DNA of 52,961 nucleotides, from assembly GCA_016868575.1 (NCBI GenBank), contig VGGL01000007.1:1-52961 (forward strand), given 5' to 3'. Origin of the DNA: Bacteroidota bacterium. GTDB taxonomy: Bacteria > Bacteroidota > Bacteroidia > Bacteroidales > FEN-979. Positions 27,210 through 37,098 of this stretch are shown in pieces (the first letter of the stretch is position 1; every line of letters begins with the position of its first letter). The notes under the pieces are model-generated. The model made no database searches. It saw only the letters and a program-made list of their open reading frames with translations, and was not told where the DNA came from. The position numbers and the translations under genes were made by a program.

Positions 27210-30104
27210 TTATTTAATAATTGAAGATCCATTCGTTGTGATGATCATTCCCCGTTTGTTAAACATGAGGTATGGTTCATCGTAAGTATTTGATTTGATG
27301 GAAATCGTGGTTCCGGGACCCATGGCGTTCAAAGCATCTTCCACATTGTTGTACGGCGCCGCCGCAGAGCCATTTCCACCGGCTGCAGCATTCAGATCGA
27401 CATAGATCACGACCATCGGATGAGCCCGGTACATACCGCGGCCAAAAGTAGCGGCGATCAGAAAATAATCTCCCTGCCAGCATAATTCATGGATTTCCAC
27501 ATTGGATGGAAATTCATGGCCTTCGGTTGGGTATCTTGGGTCGACACTCCAGTTTTGGCCTTTATCCTCGCTGGCAAAAAGACCCATATCGGTTCCAATA
27601 TAAATCCAATTGCTATTTAACGGATGCACGCGAACCGTATTGACCTGCAATGCAGGCAGGTCATTGGGAGCAGTTCCGGAACGATTCGTCCAGCCGGTTC
27701 CCGAGTTGGATGTGTACCAAACGTTATTATTTTGATATTCTCCAAAGGTCACATATACTTCATCATGGTTGTTCGGATTAATGGCAATATCTGTAACATA
27801 CCGGTTGGGAAGAGCCGTTGCGTTGTTATCCACCCTTGTCCAGGTAGGCGGAGAGGCCGTTCCATTGGTTGTGAAGGCTACATGGCCATCCTCATAACCA
27901 ACCCAGATAATACTGGAATTTCCATCAGCGATGTCAATGGCGCTGCACTTAGGGGTTCCCGTTTGCGTACCCCGGATTGAACTCCACGCCCCGGCACTAT
28001 TCGTTGTTCTCCAAATCGTAGCGCCTCCTGCGATCAATCGTGCAGGATCGTTCGGGTCCATACTGAAAGGTGAAATGAACAGGGCATTGTCGGTACCCGC
28101 GTCAGTGATGCCGGAATAGGCATCAAACCAACTATTGCCTGAATTTGTGCTTTTCTGTATTACCAGGTTAGTATATTCAGAATACTGGATGGTTGTGTTA
28201 TTGTAATTGATTGCTGCGGCTCCGCCATCACCGGTTTCAGCCTGATACCAGTTATTGGCTCCGCTCCAGGTACCGGATGATTTATACCGCAAGTGATCAT
28301 TATCCTGAGTTCCACCACAGATATAGCTTCCGTCAGGTGCAGCGCTCACGCCAAAAAACTGGGTTATTCCAAGAGAGGTACCGGCCAGGTTCACCCACCC
28401 TGAATTTTGGGCGGTGGTCAATATGTCCGTTGCTTTCTGAATTCCACCATCATTTCCGAAAAATACGACCTTATTGGTTGAACCATCATAACTTGGGTGA
28501 TTGATGATAATATGATTATCTGCATGTGCTGAATTGGCAGAGCCATTGTTGTGGTAATCATGCCAGTCACTGATTTGGGTCCAAGTCGATCCACCATCGG
28601 TGCTTCTCCAGTTGTCAATTCCTCCGACAACCAGTTTAAGGCTGTTTGTCGGATCTACCCAGATACAGTTGTTGTACCACTGCTGTCCGCCAAGATGTCC
28701 CAATACATCCATCTGAGTCCAGGTGGCTCCGCTATCATCAGATCTCCATATTTCACCTGAATTCCTTCCAATAACAACATAAATTCTGGATGAATTGCTA
28801 GGGCAGAACGTTACTTCACAACGCATCGGCCAAACAGGAAGTTTATTTACAGCGCCGGTGGTTTGTTCTGTCCACGTTTGACCCCAGTTACTTGAAAGAT
28901 AGACATCGCCTGAATTTGCCCATCCGGCAGTGTGATAACCCCAGCATCCGGCAATGACCATGTTATGTGTACCATGAGTGCTGACTCGAACATCGGTAAC
29001 AGCATGTGAGGCATTCAGTATCGAATTCCAGGTCGCACCTCCATCTCTGGTTTTCCAGACTCTGTTGGGATCTCTGGTTGCTGCATACAAAACACCGGTA
29101 CTGTCAGGATGATGTGCAAGTCGGTTAACAAGGGTAAAATTCGCATTGTTTGTACTTGATAATTGTGTCCAGCTCGTTCCACCATTTGTGCTTTTAAAAA
29201 TTCCTGCTCCCGGGAGGGCATCGTGGTTGTAAAATCCCTCACCGGTTGCAGCGTACATGATGGTGGGATTGGCCGGATCATAGACAATAGAAGTGATAGC
29301 AAGACTCGGGAGGAAATCATCGATCACACTCCATGAACTTCCGCCATTTGTGCTCTTCCATATCCCCCCTGAAACCCCTCCAATAAACATGGTATTTGTC
29401 GAAGTTGGATGGATCGCAATTGCCCTTATCCTCCCCCCAATATTGCTAGGTCCCAGCCATTCCCAGTTCCACAATCCGGCATCTTTGGGTTGAGGCATTC
29501 CTTCAATGTGCTTTTTGGCATTGAGCAATGCATCCATGGGGATTGCTCCGGATGAACCGGCTCTTTGCTTGAAACGCTCCATCATGATCCCTTCCGGATT
29601 CATGGCCTCTTTTTGCTTTTCTTTGTTTTTATCCTTTTTCAAGGTGGAAGCGTAGATAATGGGTGCCGGTTCGCTTTTTACCTTTGGTGGCTCCATGTCA
29701 ACAATTGATGCATAAAGAGAAGGATCAATGTTTCGTTCTTTTTGTAAAACAAAACCATCCCCTGTATTTACCCATGTTAGTAACTGAGCGTTGGGATAAA
29801 CTTTCAATATCTCATAATAAAACGGTTTCATTGTTTCATTACCCAGTTCAACTGAGAAAATGCCACCAGTAACTTTCAATATGATATCGCCGGCTGGTTC
29901 TGCGCCATGAAAGCTACTTCCATCATGTGACCAGAGCGTTGAAGACCCGCTGACGACGGCAAATTTGAAACTGGCTTCGCCCGTAAAGGGCTTTCCATCC
30001 TTCAGGACAAGCTCCTGCAACTCGATCCTGTTCCCCTGCCCCATCAACAATATTGGAAACAGATTCATCAGCATCAACCACCGTAATATCTTTGCCCATC
30101 TCAT
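27210..30104 (-). CDS. secreted Asp-box (sialidase/sortilin-like) beta-propeller protein
   Basis: This 964-residue exported protein has a signal peptide of about 22 residues. Residues 25-100 form a small N-terminal domain (LQELVLKDGKPFTGEASFKF...GGIFSVELG) like those of the genes at 33898 and 52264. The body (about 210-880) contains at least nine Asp-box turns such as STNGGSSW, STNGGTSW, TRDGGATW, SDDSGATW, STDGGSTW and SEDKGQNW, giving one or two propellers. Sialidase catalytic residues are not obvious, so an enzymatic role is not claimed. The last 65 residues begin IYVDLNAAAGGNG and form the C-terminal module shared with the next two upstream genes. Confidence 0.8.
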   Translation of the reverse strand: MRWAKILRWLMLMNLFPILLMGQGNRIELQELVLKDGKPFTGEASFKFAVVSGSSTLWSHDGSSFHGAEPAGDIILKVTGGIFSVELGNETMKPFYYEILKVYPNAQLLTWVNTGDGFVLQKERNIDPSLYASIVDMEPPKVKSEPAPIIYASTLKKDKNKEKQKEAMNPEGIMMERFKQRAGSSGAIPMDALLNAKKHIEGMPQPKDAGLWNWEWLGPSNIGGRIRAIAIHPTSTNTMFIGGVSGGIWKSTNGGSSWSVIDDFLPSLAITSIVYDPANPTIMYAATGEGFYNHDALPGAGIFKSTNGGTSWTQLSSTNNANFTLVNRLAHHPDSTGVLYAATRDPNRVWKTRDGGATWNSILNASHAVTDVRVSTHGTHNMVIAGCWGYHTAGWANSGDVYLSSNWGQTWTEQTTGAVNKLPVWPMRCEVTFCPSNSSRIYVVIGRNSGEIWRSDDSGATWTQMDVLGHLGGQQWYNNCIWVDPTNSLKLVVGGIDNWRSTDGGSTWTQISDWHDYHNNGSANSAHADNHIIINHPSYDGSTNKVVFFGNDGGIQKATDILTTAQNSGWVNLAGTSLGITQFFGVSAAPDGSYICGGTQDNDHLRYKSSGTWSGANNWYQAETGDGGAAAINYNNTTIQYSEYTNLVIQKSTNSGNSWFDAYSGITDAGTDNALFISPFSMDPNDPARLIAGGATIWRTTNSAGAWSSIRGTQTGTPKCSAIDIADGNSSIIWVGYEDGHVAFTTNGTASPPTWTRVDNNATALPNRYVTDIAINPNNHDEVYVTFGEYQNNNVWYTSNSGTGWTNRSGTAPNDLPALQVNTVRVHPLNSNWIYIGTDMGLFASEDKGQNWSVDPRYPTEGHEFPSNVEIHELCWQGDYFLIAATFGRGMYRAHPMVVIYVDLNAAAGGNGSAAAPYNNVEDALNAMGPGTTISIKSNTYDEPYLMFNKRGMIITTNGSSIIK

Positions 30105-30111
30105 AATTTTA

Positions 30112-30146
30112 AATTATTAATTATTAATTATTAATTATTAATTACT
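30112..30146. repeat. AATTATT heptad array
   Basis: Four perfect AATTATT units plus AATTACT occupy the 37-bp gap between two secreted-protein genes and overlap the stop codon of the upstream one. Confidence 0.85.
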
Positions 30147-32013
30147 TAATAATGGCATTGCCGTCATAATTTCGCCACATTCCATCCTCATGGATGAGGA
30201 TTGGATTGGATTCATCGTAAGTGCCTACCCTAACATATACGTTGGTATTTGGTCCCGCAGCCTGATTGGCAAGGGTAACCGTTTTGATTGGTGAACCGAT
30301 GGTACCATTACCTCCTGCGGCTGCGTTGAGATCAACATAAATGCTTGCGGGGAAGACGGAAAATGATGCAATGACTGTTTGTTTTGTTGCATTGTTGCTA
30401 AGCACATGCATGTTGGTATACCAGAATGTCCGGTCATCTGTTGGATCGACATTCAGGGATGTATAATCACCCCATCTCTCTGATCCTGTTTGAGAATAAG
30501 AACCCGTAGAGATGGTAGTCTCTGAAATGTTCATCAACCCAGATGCCTTGCTGTTTTCAATCACATCCTGTCCGGTATATCTGATTCCCGGATAAACTGT
30601 TCCACTGGAGACAGAGTAACCAAGTCCGATCTCACCATGACCATTCATGCGAACGCTCCCCATCCACCGGTCGGTGGCGTTGGGAGAATAGGTTCCCTGT
30701 TGCCGGATAGTCCAGTTACCGCTTGTTCTTCTGAGTTCGTACCACCGGATACCAGCACGGTCGGTATTATCCACATCAACGGTATGGCAGCAGACCAGCG
30801 TTTGATAAGTCCCGAAATTGCGGTATTGCGGGGCATTCATGATAATAATGGGAATGCCATCAAGTTCCTGGGTTGTGCCGGGTTGTTCGATATTATCCCA
30901 TCCCGTGCCGAAATTGCTGTCAAAAGCTGCTACATTGATCTGTTGTGTCCTATTAAAAGTAGAACTACCCGGCGTAGTCCAATTGACGCTGAGTTGGTAT
31001 ATCCAAAGCTGGTCGCTTCCACCACCAACGGCATCATCGTTAAACGCGATAAAAAGCCCAGGATATCCGGCAGGGGCAAAAGTGCCGTCGTTATCAACGG
31101 GAGGAACACACATGAACGAACTGCTTGATTGACTGGAAGCCGGTCGATTAGGGTTATTAAATCCGATTAACTGCGGGCTGGCGCCACCGGCCAGCATGAC
31201 GTCTCGTTCCATAACATAGATGTCGTCTGTCGTTCCGGATAGACCTCCTGTATTGGTACCCATATAATATCCATCTCTCCAGACAGCGACTTTTTCGTAA
31301 TCCGGTTTGTCGTCTGTATCAAAGGAATATCCGTAATAAGAACCTGTAGGGTCAGCTGTCTGGGAGACTGCGACAAGAACATAATCATTGGCTCCACATA
31401 GCGAGAACTCAATGATAAGCCACCGGTCAGCCTGTTCATCGTATAGGATAATCGGATCACCATCGTTGCATCCTGATCCCGGGACACCGCCAAAAACCAG
31501 ATTCAGGTTGGTTGGGCCTGCCAGGATAGTACCGGTTTTGTTATAAACCACATACCGGCTATTATAAGCCTGGATATAATGATTTGGCCCAACATCACCG
31601 CAAGGATCCGGCGGATTGCTTCCACTCTGGGAGCCATTCCAGTTTTCAATGGTTGTTTTTGCTCCCTCCGTAATGCCCATCTTATCCTGCCAAACTGGGT
31701 CGGGGCCAGTTGGCTGAGCGGTAGCGGCAAAAGGAAAAGATCTGTACTGCAATCCAGGGTTACGTGGGGGTTTTTCCAGATCAAGCCGATCGAGTTCATC
31801 CATCTGTTGTTGTGAGAGCGGAGGAATATCCCTCAAGGGCTGTGAAACGCCCAGAAAGATACCTGTTTTATAATAAGTTGGTGTAACTGGTACTTCCTGT
31901 CCATAAGATGATCCAAGAAATAGCACAAGAAGGAAAACCAGCCCCCATTTCTCACCTGGTTTAGGCAGGACAGAAATACTTGATCGATTATTTTGTTGTG
32001 TGTCTTGCTTCAT
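30142..32013 (-). CDS. secreted propeller-like protein with shared C-terminal module (paralogue B)
   Basis: This 623-residue protein has an unusually long N-terminus: about 24 hydrophilic residues before a hydrophobic signal segment ending SSYGQ. The main domain (about 120-550) carries CGDVGPNHYIQ, DPIILYDEQADRWL, AVSQTADPTGSYYGY and AGIRWYELRR, and is paralogous to 32040-33830 and to the N-terminal third of the 10468 protein. The C-terminal 65 residues (from IYVDLNAAAGGNG to GNAIIK) are nearly identical to those of 32040-33830 and recognisably the same as in 27210-30104. Function is unknown; cell-surface or extracellular location is inferred from the signal peptide. Confidence 0.8.
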   Translation of the reverse strand: MKQDTQQNNRSSISVLPKPGEKWGLVFLLVLFLGSSYGQEVPVTPTYYKTGIFLGVSQPLRDIPPLSQQQMDELDRLDLEKPPRNPGLQYRSFPFAATAQPTGPDPVWQDKMGITEGAKTTIENWNGSQSGSNPPDPCGDVGPNHYIQAYNSRYVVYNKTGTILAGPTNLNLVFGGVPGSGCNDGDPIILYDEQADRWLIIEFSLCGANDYVLVAVSQTADPTGSYYGYSFDTDDKPDYEKVAVWRDGYYMGTNTGGLSGTTDDIYVMERDVMLAGGASPQLIGFNNPNRPASSQSSSSFMCVPPVDNDGTFAPAGYPGLFIAFNDDAVGGGSDQLWIYQLSVNWTTPGSSTFNRTQQINVAAFDSNFGTGWDNIEQPGTTQELDGIPIIIMNAPQYRNFGTYQTLVCCHTVDVDNTDRAGIRWYELRRTSGNWTIRQQGTYSPNATDRWMGSVRMNGHGEIGLGYSVSSGTVYPGIRYTGQDVIENSKASGLMNISETTISTGSYSQTGSERWGDYTSLNVDPTDDRTFWYTNMHVLSNNATKQTVIASFSVFPASIYVDLNAAAGGNGTIGSPIKTVTLANQAAGPNTNVYVRVGTYDESNPILIHEDGMWRNYDGNAIIK

Positions 32014-32039
32014 CTCTTATATATATCTTTACATTATTT

Positions 32040-33830
32040 CTATTTAATGATTGCGTTGCCATCATAATTGCGCCACATCCCATCCTCATGTAACAGGATC
32101 GGGTTGGATTCATCGTATGTTCCAACCCTGACATACACACTGGTGCCAGGCCCTGCTGCCTGATTGGCCAGGGTAACCGTTTTAATCGGTGATCCGATGG
32201 TGCCGTTACCTCCTGCTGCTGCATTCAGATCAACGTAGATAGACGTAGGAAACACATTAAAGGCAGCTATTCGCGATTGGTGCGTGCCGCTTCCAATATA
32301 CATCTGGGTGTACCAAAATGTCCTGTTATCCACCGGATCGACAAAGATGCTTGAGTAATCCCCCCAACGGTTACCCCAGGTTTTCGACTGGGCACCGGTT
32401 TGAATGGTCATCTCTGCCACATTCATGACTCCGGCAGCTTTGGCATATTCAATGGCATCCTGGCCTGTACAGCGGATACCCGGGTACATGGTGCTGCTGG
32501 AAATAGAGTATCCCATGGCGATTTCCTGATGCATGTTCATATGGATGCTCCCCATCCAACGGGAGTGGGCATCGGGAGCATAGGTTCCACTTTGTCGGAT
32601 TGACCAGTTTCCGGTCGTTCGCCGAAGTTCGTACCAGCGAATTCCCGCATGATCAGTATTATCAACATCTACAGTATGACAGAGCACAATGGTCTCATAC
32701 GTTCCCCAGTTCATGTATTGCGGAATGTTCATGATCAGGTCGGAGATAGAGCAAAGTTCCTGTGCAGTGCCTTGTTGTTTGATATTATCCCAGTTCGCAC
32801 CAAAATTAGCGTCAAAGGCAGGAACATTCAGTTGCTGTACCCGGTTGAACGTGGAGGATCCGGGCGTGGTCCAGTTTACGGCCAGTTCAAAAATCCAGAT
32901 TTGATCTGATCCCCCCGAAACTGCATCATTATTAAGGATCATGAAGATTCCAGGTTCTCCGGCAGCAGCAAATGTTCCGTCATTATCAGCAGGTAAAGCA
33001 CATTGAACGCCCTGGAGTGTTCCTGGTCGCCAGGGGTTATCAAACATGACCATATCGGCAGATCCGCCAATAAGCATTTGGGATCGTTCAAAGGCATAGA
33101 TATCACAACTGTCGGCGTTATGGGTGTTGGTCCCCATGTAATAGGCATCCCGCCAGACACCGAACTTCATATAATCAGGTGTGTCATGCACATCAAATGA
33201 ATACTTGTGCCAGCTTCCTGTTGGATCGTTTGTTTGGGAAACCGCAATAAGCATATATTGATTTGCATTACAGAGCGAAAACTCAGCCACCAGCCATCGT
33301 TGAGCCTGTTCATCATAAAGAATAATTGGATCCCCGCTGTTGCAATTACTACCCGGTACACCGCTGAATAACTGATTTAATGCTGTTGGACCAGCAACCA
33401 GGGTACCTGTCCGGTCATAGATTGCATAAACAAAATTGATCGTCTGCATGTAATGATCGGGACCAATACATCCATTTGGATCGATCGGGTTAACTCCGGA
33501 AGCCTGACCTGCAAAATTGATCTCAAGGCCTTTGCCTCCGTCCATTTCACCCATTTTCGATTGCCAAACCGGATCCGGTCCATTGGGTAGTGCCGTTTCC
33601 TGGAAAGGATACGATGGATCGGGCCATTTGTTGAAGGGTTTAACTTTGTTCAATTCTTCATATTCCTTCAACTCAGCGGCTGTCACAACCGGTAACTCTC
33701 TGAGTGGTGGAGAAAGCCCCAGGTAGGTTCCGGAAGCGACTTTTTTCGGATAAACCGGTTGATCCTGAGGATAGAGATCAATCCATAAAACCACCAGAAA
33801 GGCGGATAATATTAAACTGATTGTTTTCAT
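32040..33830 (-). CDS. secreted propeller-like protein with shared C-terminal module (paralogue A)
   Basis: This 596-residue protein has a standard signal peptide (MKTISLILSAFLVVLW...). It shares the whole architecture of its downstream neighbour: IGPDHYMQTINF, DPIILYDEQAQRWLVAEFS, AVSQTNDPTGSWHKY, AGIRWYELRRTTGNWSIRQ, then the IYVDLNAAAGGNG...IIK module. The pair is a tandem duplication. The 3' ends are markedly similar at DNA level (about four fifths identical by eye over the last 100 bp), which could reflect conversion. No enzymatic motif is recognised. It is separated from the next gene upstream by a GC-rich palindrome. Confidence 0.8.
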   Translation of the reverse strand: MKTISLILSAFLVVLWIDLYPQDQPVYPKKVASGTYLGLSPPLRELPVVTAAELKEYEELNKVKPFNKWPDPSYPFQETALPNGPDPVWQSKMGEMDGGKGLEINFAGQASGVNPIDPNGCIGPDHYMQTINFVYAIYDRTGTLVAGPTALNQLFSGVPGSNCNSGDPIILYDEQAQRWLVAEFSLCNANQYMLIAVSQTNDPTGSWHKYSFDVHDTPDYMKFGVWRDAYYMGTNTHNADSCDIYAFERSQMLIGGSADMVMFDNPWRPGTLQGVQCALPADNDGTFAAAGEPGIFMILNNDAVSGGSDQIWIFELAVNWTTPGSSTFNRVQQLNVPAFDANFGANWDNIKQQGTAQELCSISDLIMNIPQYMNWGTYETIVLCHTVDVDNTDHAGIRWYELRRTTGNWSIRQSGTYAPDAHSRWMGSIHMNMHQEIAMGYSISSSTMYPGIRCTGQDAIEYAKAAGVMNVAEMTIQTGAQSKTWGNRWGDYSSIFVDPVDNRTFWYTQMYIGSGTHQSRIAAFNVFPTSIYVDLNAAAGGNGTIGSPIKTVTLANQAAGPGTSVYVRVGTYDESNPILLHEDGMWRNYDGNAIIK

Positions 33831-33857
33831 ACTATCTTTATATGACCTCTCCCCTCA

Positions 33858-33896
33858 CCCCCTCTCCTGTGAGGAGAGGGGGCTGGGGGGTGAGGT
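33858..33896. repeat. GC-rich palindromic repeat, copy B
   Basis: CCCCCTCTCCT and AGGAGAGGGGG form a perfect 11-bp stem with a GTG loop, followed by CTGGGGGGTGAGG. It has the same design as 6189-6207. It lies immediately downstream of the 33898-37098 gene and may serve as its terminator. Confidence 0.75.
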
Positions 33897-33897
33897 T

Positions 33898-36800
33898 TTA
33901 CTGCAGAGAAACCAGCACCAGCACCAATCCTTTTCCAGATTCCAGCGCTGTCATGGCTTTGCCGATGATGGCGCCCTGGGCTTTTTGATGGTCGGTAACC
34001 TTCATAGCGTAACCAGGGGTATCTGAAGTTGTTAACAGATCTCCTGGCTTAACCGGACCTTGGGTGGCATCAACCTGGCAAAATACGCGCCCGGTGAGGG
34101 CAACCAGGTGTTTCCCGTCGGCCTGGGTTCCCTTATGGCTCAGGATGATGCCGGGATCGACATCACTGCCACCGCTGACAATACCTGCCACGCAGTGATC
34201 ATATGCCTTGTCACAAACCTTCAGTTTTCCAGGGTTCTCCGGATCAATTGACAAGACGATGCCCGGTTCAATATGCTGATCATCCATCACATCAAAGAAC
34301 TCCGCAAGGTCAGAACCACCGGTAATCTCGAGTTCTGAAACCGTTGCACGGCCCTTTCCTGTTCCGCCATAATCGCCATCCAATTCAATGACTGCCGTTC
34401 CAGATCCGTTGTACATGGTTATTTGTCCGGCATCTGTTGAACCTCCCGTTTCACTGGGATCCAGTTCAATGGTCATAGTATAAGAACTGTTATAAAATCT
34501 CATGTTTCCATCATTCAAAATCCGGATTTCTTCATTTCCACCATTTTGCCCAAACATTTTGAGCATCGGGCCGGATGCTCCGGAGGCTTGTTCGACGGTC
34601 ATGGTTGCATCAGTGCCTGCCGATTTGATGGATAGCGCAATCCCGGAACTCGTGCTGGTATTCTCAGCATATAAGGTAGAGTAAGAGATCCCTGTGCCTG
34701 TCCCCAAAAAATATCCCGAATGGGTGCTTCCGGTTGATTCAACATGCAGTTTATGAGTCGGAAGAGATTCTCCAATCCCGACATTACCGCTAAAATAGTT
34801 CTTTCCTCCCGAGAAATATCCGGCATAGCCATTGCTGCTGCTGCATATACCCTGTATGGCATAATTGACTCCGGATGCGTGCAGGGCAACACCGCGGACA
34901 GCCCTTCCGGTTGAACCATATGCTTCACCCCAGACGCCAACACTATTGCCGGTAGTATTGGAAGCTTGGCCAAGCACTCCGATTGAAGGGTTATCAGAGG
35001 AACTGCTGTTAACCCTTCCATGAACCCCGTATAACCAGGGGCTGGCAGAGGTAGCTGAGTTATTGCCATAAATAACAGCACTTGTGCTTCCGGTCTGGGC
35101 ACTGGTCACATAGAGTGGGTATGGTGGATTTGTTATGCCAATACCAACATTGCCTTCAAAGTAGTTATTACCGCCTATGAAATATCCGGCAAAACCATCA
35201 CTACTATTGGTTCCGGCAACGATGCCATAGTTTACACCGGTGGAAGAATTGGCCACTGCCTTTACGCCTGTGCCCGTGGTTCCGTTTGATTGGCCAAAAA
35301 CACCGACGCCGCCACCTGTTGAAGCCCCTGACATCCCCAGGACACCAATGCCCGGGGAACCACTTGCGGAGGTACTGTTAACCTTGCCATGGATGCCATA
35401 TATCCAACCGTTTGTTCCTGTATAGGTGTTTTCTGCATAGGCTGCTGCTGATTGTGAGGTTGCGGTTGAAGATAGCGCATACATCCCATATTCGCGGTAT
35501 GAGGCATCCTGAAATCCCAACGATCCCCATGTTTCAGGCGGATCGGATGTTGATGAGGCGCCAAATACGCCCCCACTGTTGCCATAACCGTCATCAAAAC
35601 GATATCCGGCAACGCCAAAGTGATAGGGCATCCCCCAATAGGCATATCCAACAATAGCATTGATGGAGTTTGCATATCCAAAGCCGGTTCCTTTATTGGC
35701 ATTCGAATAATTCCAAACAAAAAGTCCATGTTTTCCTTTTACATTCGTTCCGGAATAAATAAAAGCGGCTTGCGTTGTATCCTCAACATGTAATTTATAA
35801 ACCGGAGCTGATGTGCCCAATCCAAAAAGACCTGTTCCAACCAGCCCATAAATGTTTCCACCGCTACGGATTCTCAATCTTTCCGTGGCGCTTGACTTGA
35901 AGACCAGGTCCTGAACATCAGAAGTTCCGATATAATTGGTCGATGGATTAGTTCCGGCATTGCCTGTCAGTAGCCAATCTAACCCCGTTTTCTGTATTTC
36001 ATTCCATTGGGCGCCGGCATAGTACCAGGGTGTATTGGTGGTGTTATCAAAAACCTGTAATCCCAGGGCCGGAGAGGCGATAGCGGTTCGTTGAGCTGAT
36101 GTCATCCTTGGGATTAAAAAACCTTTCGTGTTGGATGCAATATCAACCTTTGCCGAAGTATTGGGAGTACCGGTTCCAAGTCCAAGCACCTTATTTGTAT
36201 TATCCCAGAACATTTCTGCATCACTGGATAGTGTGTTTGTCCCACTCCAGAAAGTAACCCTCCCAGTGACTCCTGAACCTCCGTTTGGCGTTGCCCATGA
36301 AGGAGCCGAAGTTGCACCGGTGGATTGAAGTACCTGTCCGGAAGTACCTAAACCTAATTCTGTAACATACCCGGAAGCATTGGAATAGAACATCCTCCAT
36401 CCGGTAGCTGAATGGTCAATGTTGGAGGTCATGGTATGTAACCTTGGATGGTCTGTTGTGTGGGAATGGTCACTGCGGGCAACAGTATTTGCGCCACCGC
36501 TTCCGGCAAACTCGACACCCAGTGTGTATGGACTCCCACCCGTACCTGCGCCCACGCGGATCAAACCACCGCTGGGTGTGGCATTGGTAACTTCATTTCC
36601 AATGACACCATCGGCCTCAACCAAAGCTGCCGGCGCCCATTGTGTACCGTTCCACTTGAGGTAGTAATTAACTGTCGGCGCCAGGGTGCTGACCGCATAA
36701 CCTCCAATTTTATCGGCATCTGCTGATTTTTCTGCGCGATATGAATACCCGGATGACAATACCTGAACATCCGGAGTAAGAACCGTTCCATTTACAGTGA

Positions 36801-37098
36801 TCCGCAAATTCACGGTTGGACCAGCAGTGAAAACAGTTATGGGAATGAGCGTTGTTTCACCCAGTGTAACAGTATACACACCATTATTTACCGAAACATT
36901 GTTATGGGGTTCACTCCATCCCGTTCCAACAAATTCGAAAATAAAATTTCTCAGACCTGTAACAGGCGAGCCGCTCTCAAGCAACTTACCCTGGAACGTC
37001 ATCTTTTGAGGAATGCTCTGTCCATTCGAAACAGACAGCATCAGTACAAAGGATACCAGCAGGCATCCTACAACTTTCAGAAAGGAAAAACTTTTCAT
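33898..37098 (-). CDS. secreted tail-fibre-like repetitive protein
   Basis: This 1066-residue exported protein has a signal peptide (MKSFSFLKVVGCLLVSFVLM..). The N-terminal domain (about 28-110; MTFQGKLLESGSPVTG) resembles those of 27210 and 52264. The central region has two imperfect blocks of about 125 residues containing GVHGRVNS or GIHGKVNS, VGVFGQS or VGVWGEA, GYFSGGKNYFSGNVGIG and VNYGIV. These resemble phage tail-fibre and trimeric adhesin repeats. The C-terminal 150 residues (from GGSDLAEFFDV) contain VALTGRVFCQVDA, PGDLLTTSDTPGYAMKV and a GKGLVLVLVSLQ end, a conserved domain I have seen ending similar bacterial proteins but cannot name. A host-surface or fibre role is inferred. Confidence 0.75.
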   Translation of the reverse strand: MKSFSFLKVVGCLLVSFVLMLSVSNGQSIPQKMTFQGKLLESGSPVTGLRNFIFEFVGTGWSEPHNNVSVNNGVYTVTLGETTLIPITVFTAGPTVNLRITVNGTVLTPDVQVLSSGYSYRAEKSADADKIGGYAVSTLAPTVNYYLKWNGTQWAPAALVEADGVIGNEVTNATPSGGLIRVGAGTGGSPYTLGVEFAGSGGANTVARSDHSHTTDHPRLHTMTSNIDHSATGWRMFYSNASGYVTELGLGTSGQVLQSTGATSAPSWATPNGGSGVTGRVTFWSGTNTLSSDAEMFWDNTNKVLGLGTGTPNTSAKVDIASNTKGFLIPRMTSAQRTAIASPALGLQVFDNTTNTPWYYAGAQWNEIQKTGLDWLLTGNAGTNPSTNYIGTSDVQDLVFKSSATERLRIRSGGNIYGLVGTGLFGLGTSAPVYKLHVEDTTQAAFIYSGTNVKGKHGLFVWNYSNANKGTGFGYANSINAIVGYAYWGMPYHFGVAGYRFDDGYGNSGGVFGASSTSDPPETWGSLGFQDASYREYGMYALSSTATSQSAAAYAENTYTGTNGWIYGIHGKVNSTSASGSPGIGVLGMSGASTGGGVGVFGQSNGTTGTGVKAVANSSTGVNYGIVAGTNSSDGFAGYFIGGNNYFEGNVGIGITNPPYPLYVTSAQTGSTSAVIYGNNSATSASPWLYGVHGRVNSSSSDNPSIGVLGQASNTTGNSVGVWGEAYGSTGRAVRGVALHASGVNYAIQGICSSSNGYAGYFSGGKNYFSGNVGIGESLPTHKLHVESTGSTHSGYFLGTGTGISYSTLYAENTSTSSGIALSIKSAGTDATMTVEQASGASGPMLKMFGQNGGNEEIRILNDGNMRFYNSSYTMTIELDPSETGGSTDAGQITMYNGSGTAVIELDGDYGGTGKGRATVSELEITGGSDLAEFFDVMDDQHIEPGIVLSIDPENPGKLKVCDKAYDHCVAGIVSGGSDVDPGIILSHKGTQADGKHLVALTGRVFCQVDATQGPVKPGDLLTTSDTPGYAMKVTDHQKAQGAIIGKAMTALESGKGLVLVLVSLQ

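Noticed and set aside
27210-30104. Annotation as an active sialidase
   Set aside because: Asp-box turns show only the propeller fold; I could not identify the arginine triad or the Tyr/Glu nucleophile pair.
26381-37098. Type IX secretion substrates
   Set aside because: No C-terminal sorting domain with the usual PNPA-type motif was seen in any of these proteins.
33898-37098. Prophage tail-fibre locus
   Set aside because: The protein has a signal peptide, and no phage structural, lysis, integrase or packaging gene is nearby.
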